From: an uncultured Pleurocapsa sp.
GTDB lineage: Bacteria; Cyanobacteriota; Cyanobacteriia; Cyanobacteriales; Xenococcaceae
DNA: 5,801 nucleotides
Assembly: GCA_937884735.1 (NCBI GenBank)
Contig: CAKZYI010000905.1
Coordinates: 1 to 5,801 of the forward strand
Reading direction: 5' to 3'
Within the stretch, counting starts at the first letter, position 1; the number at the start of each line of letters is the position of its first letter. The notes under the pieces were generated by a model, which ran no database searches, had not been told where the DNA came from, and saw nothing but the letters and a program-made list of their open reading frames with translations. The position numbers were made by a program, and so were the translations under genes. Below are positions 1-5,801 of this stretch, one piece after another.

Positions 1-1
1 A

Positions 2-1900
2 GTAGCTTACGAAGAACGTTTAATCGCCTATATAATCTAACACAACTCCCCTGCTCCATCTGCCTCCTCTGCCTCCCCCGCATCCCCAATTCTGCGCTCC
101 TATATACAAGACAGACTACCCAGCTACATGATTCCTGGGAATTTTGTTACCTTAAACCGCTTTCCCCTGACTCCCAATGGCAAAATAGATCGCGCAGCTT
201 TAATCATTCCCGATCCAGAAAATAGAGAACAGGAAATAATTGAGCCTTGTACAGAAAAAGAACATATCCTCGCTAAGAATTGGCGGGAGGTGCTGAATAT
301 AAAAAAGATTGGTGTGGAAGATAACTTTTTTGAGCTGGGAGGCGATTCTATTCTCAGCATTCAGATTATCGCTAGCGCCAGACAAGCGGGATTGACTCTG
401 ACGCCCAAGCAGCTATTTCAATACCAAACTATTGCGGAATTAGCAGCAGTAGCCGAAGTAAATCTACCTATTCGTACGGAGCAGGGATTAGTTACGGGAG
501 AAGTACCTTTAACTCCGATCCAGCACTGGTTTTTCGAGCAGGATTTAGTTAATTTTAATCACTATAATCAGGCTGTTTTACTAGAAGTTGCTCCCGATCT
601 AACTACCGATTGGCTACAGTTGGCTTTGAATCATTTAGTATCCCATCACGATGCTTTGAGAATGCGTTTTGATCGCAGTAATTCGTCATGGAAGCAGTTT
701 AATTTAGAGACTGTAGAAGATATATCTTTAACCGTTGTCGATGATTTCAAAGGTAAATTTGTTCGCGCTATTGGCAATACCGCCGAGCAACTGCAAGCCA
801 GCTTAGATATTACCCAGGGAAAATTAATTGCGGGTGCTTTATTTAGATCGGGAGATGGTAAAAGCGATCGCCTGTTGCTGATTATTCATCATCTAGTAGT
901 TGATGGAGTTTCTTGGCGTATTATCTTGGAAGATATTGCGACCGCCTATCAGCAGCTACAGGATAGTCAATCTTTACAGCTTCCTCCTAAAACAACATCT
1001 TATAAATATTGGGGAGAAGCATTAGAGCAATATGCTAAACAGATAGATATTGCGGAATTAGATTATTGGTTAAATAAGCAAATAACTACATCTATTCCGA
1101 TAGATAAATCTTCAGAAGATAATACCAACACTATTGCTTATATTCAAGAGGTTTCCGTTTCTTTAGATACAGTCAACACTAGTTCATTACTAACTAAAGT
1201 TTCTCAAACTTACAATACTCGCATCGACGACATTTTATTGACGGCGTTAATTCAAAGCTTTTATCTGTGGACAAACTCTAAAGAATTATTGTTCGATTTA
1301 GAAAACTATGGTAGAGAACAAATTGCCGATGATATCGATATTACTCGTACAGTCGGCTGGTTTACCGCTATCTATCCCGTCCAATTAAAAATAGATTCTG
1401 TTAATCATTTAGGTGAAACAATAAAATCAGTTAAAGAGCAGTTACGGGCTTATCAAAACAAAGGATTTAACTACGGTATTATAAAACATATTAACTCAGA
1501 ATCTAGTCAGCAAATACAGCAATTACCATCATCTCAAATAGCCTTCAATTACCTCGGACAACTAAAACCACCACCAGCAGAATCAATTATTAAAGGTTTA
1601 GCAAAAGAGCCTACAGGAAATACTCGCAATCTTTTAAGTAAAAGACGTTATCTAATCGAAATAAATGCGGTGATCGCAGATAATAAACTAGAAATAAATT
1701 GGGTATATAGCCAAAATTATCATCAGCGATCGACTATTACCAAATTAGCCAACAACTATCTTAAATCTCTAACGGCTATCATCAAGCATTGCTTGTCTCC
1801 CACTACTGGTGGCTCTACTCCCTCAGATTTCTCAGCAGCAAAAGTTAATCAGAATCAGTTAGATAAGCTAATGGGACAAATTAATAAGAACAAATTTTAA
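2..1900 (+). CDS. NRPS, 3' end: A domain (C-terminal end)-PCP-epimerization domain; 5' partial, in-frame TAA near left edge
   Basis: This is the last part of a multimodular peptide synthetase. The gene enters from the left edge in the frame starting at base 2 (VAYEERLIAYII) and has a TAA at 38-40. It then stays open to 1900. The first ATG (128) lies inside A-domain motif A9 (LPSYMIP), so it is not a natural start; residue numbers here count from it. The A10 motif PNGKID has its Lys at residue 19. The PCP has DNFFELGGDSI with the phosphopantetheine Ser at residue 74. The E domain runs from about 125 to 565: PLTPIQHWFF, HHLVVDG (254-260, catalytic His 255), ENYGRE (392-397, probable catalytic Glu 392), RTVGWFTAIYP (from 407), GFNYG (446) and FNYLGQ (from 473). 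GGDS carriers are typical next to E domains. The tail ends QLDKLMGQINKNKF, a likely docking segment. The domain assignment is secure; the substrate is unknown because the A-domain pocket lies outside the window. Confidence 0.9.
38..40 (+). other. In-frame TAA inside the upstream A domain
   Basis: The codon follows RLIAYII, and the same frame resumes with LRSYIQDRLPSYMIP, which is A-domain sequence. The second A domain in this window has the equivalent RLIAYIIP with no stop. The TAA sits directly before a pyrimidine-rich low-complexity stretch, so it may have come with that insertion or may be a point mutation or base-call error. Translation ending here would separate the rest of the A domain, the PCP and the E domain from the upstream protein. 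Confidence 0.85.
46..87 (+). repeat. Pyrimidine-rich low-complexity tract with a 9-base tandem repeat
   Basis: The + strand is almost entirely C and T with few purines. It contains a perfect tandem pair of TCTGCCTCC (59-67 and 68-76). The tract reads in frame as a Ser/Pro/Ala-rich linker (SPAPSASSASPASP) in the variable loop before motif A9. The corresponding loop of the second A domain is shorter (PNSSSASSK). Similar CTCCCCTGCTCC-type tracts are known between genes in cyanobacteria, so this looks like interspersed repeat DNA absorbed into the gene. Its exact ends cannot be fixed from one copy. Confidence 0.6.
170..193 (+). repeat. 24-base direct repeat, copy 1 (A10 motif region)
   Basis: This stretch encodes the TPNGKIDR segment of the first A domain and is identical at nucleotide level to 4773-4796 in the second A domain. 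The flanking sequence is clearly more diverged. Protein constraint explains part of the identity, but the synonymous positions also match, which suggests shared recent ancestry or gene conversion between modules. Confidence 0.7.
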
Positions 1901-1925
1901 TTTATATTTAAATCTTTTAATATCT
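1901..1925. other. Short AT-rich gap between the two NRPS genes
   Basis: These 25 bases separate the TAA ending the E-domain protein from the ATG of the next synthetase. They consist almost only of A and T and hold no recognisable Shine-Dalgarno sequence, terminator hairpin or convincing promoter. The close spacing and shared strand indicate that the two genes are transcribed together. The downstream start may depend on translational coupling or on an unstructured AT-rich leader. Confidence 0.7.
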
Positions 1926-4205
1926 ATGGATAACGTCGCTGATATTTACGAGCTTTCTCCTATGCAGCAGGGGATGCTCTTTCATACTATTTATGCGCCT
2001 GATTCGGGAATATACTTTGAACAGCGCAGTTGCTTATTAACAGGACAATTAAATACAGCAAATTTCCAACAGGCTTGGATACAAATTATCGCTCGCTATC
2101 CAATATTAAGAACTGCTTTTTATTGGGAAGATTTGGAAAAACCGTTACAGGTGGTATTTAATGATGCCGAATTACCTTGGATAGAATCAGACTGGAGTAA
2201 TTTAACTGAATTAGAGCAGGAGGTTAAGTTAGCAGATTGGTTAAAAAGCGATCGCGTTAATGGATTTGTGCTATCTCGCGCTCCTTTAATGCGTTGTGCT
2301 TTATTTAAACTAGATCGAGATAAATATCGCTTTATATGGAGTCACCACCATATTCTTATGGATGGCTGGTGCAATGGCATTTTGTTACAAGAAGTTTTGG
2401 CGATATATAAAGGTTTAGAGAAAAAAGAAAATATATATCTCGAACCACCACAACTCTATCGTAATTATATCGTTTGGCTACAAGAAAAAGAAACAGATAA
2501 AGCAAAAGAATATTGGCAAAATTCTCTATCAGGATTTATCGAGTCAACAAGCTTATCTACAGGTAATAAAAACGTTCATAATTATGAAACAAAAGATGCT
2601 TGGATAAGTCTATCTCCAGAAGTAACAGAACAGATAAATACTTTTGCTAGTAAATATAGAATAACTTTAAATACGGTAATACAAGGCGCGTGGGCATTAT
2701 TATTAAGTCGCTATTGCGATCGCTCTGATGTGCTTTTCGGAGCTACTGTTTCTGGTCGTCCTGCCGATCTAAGAGGTGTAGAATCTATAGTAGGTTTATT
2801 TATTAATACTCTACCAGTTAGAGTAAAGTTAACTCCCGATCGCAATTTAATAGACTGGCTAGAAGAGATTCAACAACAGCAAATAGTTAGAGAAGAATAT
2901 AGCTATAGTTCACTGGTGGATATTCAGAAATGGAGCGAGATTAGTTCGGAGCAGTCTTTATTTGATAGCTTAGTCATTTTTGAAAACTATCCAATTTCAT
3001 TATCAGACTTTTTACAAAATTCAAATACAGAATTTAATATCTCTGATTTACAAGGGTTTGAAAAGACTAATTATCCCTTAACTTTATATATAATCCCTGG
3101 AGAAAAGCTAAGTTTTAAATTTAGTTACAATACTAACTATTTTAGCTCAAAGGAAATAGAGCAAATAGGCGATCGCCTTGTTCTTCTGCTAAACAACTTT
3201 CTTAAATCTCCTATTCAAAAACTAACTAATATATCAATAATCTCAAAACCTGAGTTAGACAAATTATTTAATAGTAACAATATAGTTAATTACCCACAGA
3301 ATCTATTAATTCCTCAACTGTTTGAAACCACAACGGCAAAAGTATCGAAAGACAACATAGCTTTAATTAGCTATAGTAAATCTTTTACTTATGCTGAATT
3401 AAACGATCGTGTAAATCAATTAGCCCATTATCTAATAGTTCTTGGCATAAACAACAATAGTTTAGTAGGAATTTTATTAGATAGAGATAGCGATTTAATT
3501 ATTTCCTTGCTAGCAGTATTAAAGACAGGTGCAGCCTATATACCGCTCGACCCTAATTATCCTCAAGAAAGGATTGACTATATTATTAGTGATGCGAATA
3601 TCTCTTTTTTAATTACCAAAGATAATTCTGTTTTAGTTTCAAACAATAATATAGCGATAATTAATTTAAAGCGATCGCAAGATGAAATTCAAAAGCAGAG
3701 CAAAGAAAACCTCAATATAGACATACAGCCTCAAGATTTGGCTTACGTTATCTATACGTCGGGTTCAACAGGTAAACCAAAAGGAGTAGTCGTACAGCAT
3801 AGCAGTTTGCTTAACTTTCTCTATTCCATGAAAGAGCAATTAAGTATTACCGAAGCAGATAAATTGTTAGCAATTACTACTATCTCTTTTGATATTGCTG
3901 CTCTAGAAATATATCTACCATTAACAACAGGCGCGACGGTTGTATTAGCAGATAAAGAAACTACTATTAATGCTGACAAACTAAGTCAAATAATAGCCGA
4001 CAATAACATTAGTATCATGCAGGCTACTCCTGCTACTTGGCGGATGTTGGTGGCAAACAAATGGCAGGGAAACAAACAGCTAAAAATATTATGTGGAGGA
4101 GAAGCACTATCACAAAAGTTAGCCTTAGAATTAACGTCCCGCTCTCAAGAAATCTGGAACTTATATGGCCCAACCGAGACAACTATCTGGTCAGCCGCTT
4201 ATTAA
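1926..4205 (+). CDS. NRPS: condensation domain plus N-terminal part of a glycine-type adenylation domain, ended by premature TAA
   Basis: This 759-residue frame begins the second synthetase. ATG 1926 is chosen because the protein opens directly with a C-domain start (NVADIYELSPMQQGMLFH, with C1 at residues 10-20), and no upstream in-frame start exists before a stop at 1869-1871. The C domain covers about residues 5-440. Its active-site motif is HHILMDG (141-147, catalytic His 142). The SPMQQGMLFH...SGIYFEQ pattern is that of C domains taking a D-residue donor, which fits the E domain ending the gene before it. The A domain starts near 465: FTYAELN (A1, 487), LKTGAAYIPLDP (A2, 532), YTSGSTGKPKG (A3, 610-620), FDIAALEI (A4, from 655) and NLYGPTE (A5, 745-751). 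The stop follows at WSAAY (759). The frame beyond continues the same A domain, so this is a truncated product and not a natural end. Confidence 0.9.
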   Translation: MDNVADIYELSPMQQGMLFHTIYAPDSGIYFEQRSCLLTGQLNTANFQQAWIQIIARYPILRTAFYWEDLEKPLQVVFNDAELPWIESDWSNLTELEQEVKLADWLKSDRVNGFVLSRAPLMRCALFKLDRDKYRFIWSHHHILMDGWCNGILLQEVLAIYKGLEKKENIYLEPPQLYRNYIVWLQEKETDKAKEYWQNSLSGFIESTSLSTGNKNVHNYETKDAWISLSPEVTEQINTFASKYRITLNTVIQGAWALLLSRYCDRSDVLFGATVSGRPADLRGVESIVGLFINTLPVRVKLTPDRNLIDWLEEIQQQQIVREEYSYSSLVDIQKWSEISSEQSLFDSLVIFENYPISLSDFLQNSNTEFNISDLQGFEKTNYPLTLYIIPGEKLSFKFSYNTNYFSSKEIEQIGDRLVLLLNNFLKSPIQKLTNISIISKPELDKLFNSNNIVNYPQNLLIPQLFETTTAKVSKDNIALISYSKSFTYAELNDRVNQLAHYLIVLGINNNSLVGILLDRDSDLIISLLAVLKTGAAYIPLDPNYPQERIDYIISDANISFLITKDNSVLVSNNNIAIINLKRSQDEIQKQSKENLNIDIQPQDLAYVIYTSGSTGKPKGVVVQHSSLLNFLYSMKEQLSITEADKLLAITTISFDIAALEIYLPLTTGATVVLADKETTINADKLSQIIADNNISIMQATPATWRMLVANKWQGNKQLKILCGGEALSQKLALELTSRSQEIWNLYGPTETTIWSAAY
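4203..4205 (+). other. In-frame TAA between A-domain motifs A5 and A6
   Basis: The codon directly follows WSAAY and is followed in the same frame by FEADKHSELNIVPIGKEI, the normal continuation of an A domain. No bases need to be added or removed to restore the frame. A single C-to-T change from CAA (Gln) would explain it, though the original codon is inferred. The next in-frame ATG is at 4731, past motif A8, so an internal restart could not rebuild the A domain. Confidence 0.9.
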
Positions 4206-5801
4206 TTTGAAGCAGATAAACATAGCGAATTAAATATAGTACCTATTGGTAAGGAAATAGCTAATACACAATTTTATATCTTAGATTCCGAGCTTAATCT
4301 AGTTCCTCAAGGTATAGCAGGAGAATTATATATAGGTGGTGCGGGATTAGCTAGAAGTTATTTAAACCGCCACGATTTAACCGCAGAAAAATTCATTCCT
4401 AACCCATTTGTAGCCCTAAAGGATACCGCTTCGCATAAGACAAGGCATGCTTTGTCTCTACCATATACCCGATTATACAAAACAGGCGATCGCGTTAGAC
4501 AACTAGCCGATGGAAATTTAGAATATCTAGGTAGATTAGATAATCAGGTCAAAATTCGCGGGTATCGAATTGAATTAGGCGAAATAGAAGCAGTATTAAA
4601 TCAATATCCGAATATACAAACTGCGGTAGTTTTAGCAAAAAGCGATCGCCTAATTGCTTACATTATTCCAAACTCCTCCTCTGCTTCCTCAAAAATACGC
4701 CATTTCCTCGCCGAGAAGCTACCAAGCTACATGATCCCCAGTGATATTATTCAGCTTGAGTCTTTTCCTCTTACTCCCAATGGCAAAATAGATCGCCAGG
4801 CTTTATCTAATTTAAATATAAATAGCCAAGAGCAACAGCTTGTTTCTTCTACCGCTATAACTCCTACCGAAGAAATACTACTAGGAATCTGGATCGAGAT
4901 TTTAGAGAGAGCCAATATCAACACTGGTGATAACTTCTTTGAATTAGGAGGACATTCTTTATTAGCTACAAGAGTTGTATCTCAAATCAGACAGGTTTTC
5001 TCCATTGAATTGCCCCTACGTAATCTATTTGAACATCCAACTATTAAAGAGTTAGGGTTAATTGTCGATCGCCAGCAAAAAAGTAGTAATAAAATACCAG
5101 TTGATATCACCATAGTTGATCGGGAAGGAGAATTACCCCTGTCTTATGCTCAACAGCGTCAATGGTTTTTACATCAGCTTGAGCCAGATAATCCCTGGTA
5201 TAACATTTCTACCGCCGTAAAAATTACGGGAAGTCTGGATATTGCTAAATTGCAACAGTGCTTAGATATTTTGGTAGAGCGTCAGGAGATATTGCGTATT
5301 AGTTTTATAACCATAGAAGGCAAACCAGAGTTAACGATTAACAATGCAGCCAAGATTAATTTGTCCGTAGTCGATTTAAGTGATTTATCTACAAAAGAAC
5401 AAAGAGAGAAAGTAAAGCAGCTACAGATTGATGATGCGCGACAACCTTTTTCTTTAGATAAATGTCCGTTGATACGAGTCAAATTACTGACTATTGATGC
5501 TAACGAGCAAATATTATTACTGAGCCTACACCATATTATTGGTGATGGTTGGTCAATGGGGGTGTTGGTAGAAGAGATTGTTGGACTTTATGTAGATCCC
5601 CCCGCGCTATCGCGCTCCCCCCTTATAAAGGGGGGCTGGGGGGGATCGATTCAATACGTCGATTATGCAGCGTGGCAGAGGAAATATCTACAGGGTGAAG
5701 TTTTAGATAGACAAGTAGAGTATTGGCGATCGAAACTAGCTGATGCACCGCCTATTAGTTCAATTTCTCCAGATTACCCCAGAAAACCTGATGCTCAGGG
5801 C
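4206..5801 (+). CDS. NRPS continuation: C-terminal part of A domain-PCP-condensation domain (3' partial)
   Basis: The frame of the preceding gene continues for 532 codons without another stop and leaves the window at the right edge. In order it encodes motifs A6 to A10 of the glycine A domain (about 4320-4800), then a PCP with DNFFELGGHSLL (phosphopantetheine Ser codon 4956-4958). A C domain starts at about 5130 with LSYAQQRQWFLHQLEP, and its active site is HHIIGDG (5529-5549). This C1 form is the ordinary L-donor type, which suits an achiral glycine and the lack of an E domain in the module. Two repeat-derived inserts (4410-4461 and 5595-5647) are translated in frame. There is no start of its own: the only early ATG (4731) lies in motif A9. 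This is best treated as the second half of one interrupted gene starting at 1926, although readthrough or a sequence error is possible. Confidence 0.88.
4410..4461 (+). repeat. Short interspersed palindromic element inserted in frame in the A domain
   Basis: The segment begins GTAG and ends CTAC. It carries a 20-base hairpin (4438-4457) whose arms pair fully when G-T wobbles are allowed, with GGCATGC-like bases at the centre. The part around GGATACCGCTTCGCAT resembles small repeats seen scattered in cyanobacterial genomes; this is recalled, not searched. It lies between NPF and RLYKTGD, a variable loop before motif A7, and is read as VALKDTASHKTRHALSLP. A domains usually have only a few residues here, so roughly 10-15 residues look additional. 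Confidence 0.7.
4773..4796 (+). repeat. 24-base direct repeat, copy 2 (A10 motif region)
   Basis: Identical to 170-193 and encodes TPNGKIDR of the glycine A domain. The two copies are about 4.6 kb apart in direct orientation. Recombination between them would delete the E domain, the gene junction and most of the glycine module while keeping an A domain end joined to a PCP. Confidence 0.7.
5595..5647 (+). repeat. Nested C-run/G-run palindrome inserted in frame in the condensation domain
   Basis: The outer arms are GATCCCCCC (5595-5603) and GGGGGGGATC (5638-5647). The inner arms are CCCCCC (5617-5622) and GGGGGG (5630-5635) around TTATAAA. A GCGC-TATC-GCGC block sits at 5604-5615. This matches the GATCCCCC...GGGGGATC family of interspersed repeats common in cyanobacteria. 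It is read through without a stop as DPPALSRSPLIKGGWGGS. The site is the variable linker between the helix after the HHxxxDG motif (ending VGLY) and IQYVDYAAWQ, where other C domains have a loop of about 15 residues. Confidence 0.85.

Larger units (their letters stand above)
3315..4810 (+). other. Adenylation domain predicted to activate glycine, interrupted at 4203
   Basis: Aligning by eye to the GrsA pocket gives these residues: D656, I657, L660, Q699, L722, G724, L746, I754 and W755, with Lys from the A10 motif (codon 4785-4787) as the tenth. The code DILQLGLIWK is, to my knowledge, a standard glycine code. The fold is complete if the stop is ignored: A1-A5 lie before it. After it come GELYIGGAGLARSYL (A6), YKTGD (A7), GRLDNQVKIRGYRIELGEIE (A8), LPSYMIP (A9) and NGKID (A10). 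With the stop, the A10 Lys and the whole C-terminal lid are lost, so the truncated form should be inactive. Confidence 0.8.

Noticed and set aside
128..130. ATG 128 as the true start of the first synthetase
   Set aside because: It encodes the Met of the conserved LPSYMIP motif inside an A domain. Upstream bases in the same frame encode more of that domain, and no ribosome binding site is visible.
1901..1925. Promoter for the second synthetase in the gap
   Set aside because: The gap is only 25 bases of A/T-rich DNA. TAATAT-like strings occur by chance there and no -35 partner can be defended.
864..4649. Seven GCGATCGC octamers as regulatory or origin sites
   Set aside because: They are the HIP1 motif, abundant throughout many cyanobacterial genomes and scattered here within coding sequence. 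They are useful as a lineage marker only.
5282..5482. Minus-strand open frame of 66 residues
   Set aside because: It lies opposite a well-supported C domain, has no recognisable protein motif and no sign of its own translation signals. The minus-strand frames near 124-385 are rejected for the same reason.
5595..5647. Strong C/G palindrome as a transcription terminator
   Set aside because: It lies within an open reading frame in a C domain that continues for another 50 codons, has no T-run after the hairpin, and matches an interspersed repeat type.
4206..5801. Independent downstream gene with its own start
   Set aside because: The sequence begins mid-domain, and the first in-frame ATG (4731) is within motif A9. 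It is the continuation of the gene starting at 1926.

Overview
The window lies inside a nonribosomal peptide synthetase (NRPS) locus on the + strand, almost certainly from a cyanobacterium. The evidence is seven copies of the HIP1 octamer GCGATCGC in 5.8 kb (starting at 864, 2248, 2716, 3169, 3671, 4486 and 4642), AT-rich codon use, and short interspersed palindromic and pyrimidine-rich elements of a kind typical of cyanobacterial genomes. No tRNA, rRNA, CRISPR array, transposase or convincing minus-strand gene was seen.

Layout. Bases 2-1900 hold the 3' end of one NRPS gene: the end of an adenylation (A) domain, a peptidyl carrier protein (PCP) with the LGGDS motif, a complete epimerization (E) domain, and a short C-terminal tail. 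A 25-base gap follows. A second NRPS gene starts at ATG 1926 with a condensation (C) domain of the type that accepts a D-configured donor. It continues with an A domain whose specificity code reads DILQLGLIWK (a glycine code), a PCP with LGGHS, and a further C domain that runs off the right edge. Read together, the upstream module loads an unknown amino acid and epimerizes it. The peptide is then handed across the protein break to the next enzyme, which adds glycine, and the last C domain would join the next residue.

Both reading frames are broken by a single in-frame TAA inside an A domain (38-40 and 4203-4205). In each case recognisable A-domain sequence continues in the same frame on the far side. 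Each is therefore a point nonsense lesion, a base-call error or a recoded codon, and not a frameshift or a natural gene end. As written, the glycine-activating A domain is cut between core motifs A5 and A6, which should abolish its activity.

Three stretches of repeat-like DNA lie within the coding sequence without shifting the frame: a pyrimidine-rich tract (46-87), a 52-base hairpin element (4410-4461) and a 53-base C/G-run palindrome (5595-5647). Each falls in a variable loop of an A or C domain and is translated as extra or replaced residues. This pattern of mobile-repeat DNA tolerated as peptide inserts in an NRPS, together with the two stops, is the most unusual aspect of the window. I found no wholly new system here.
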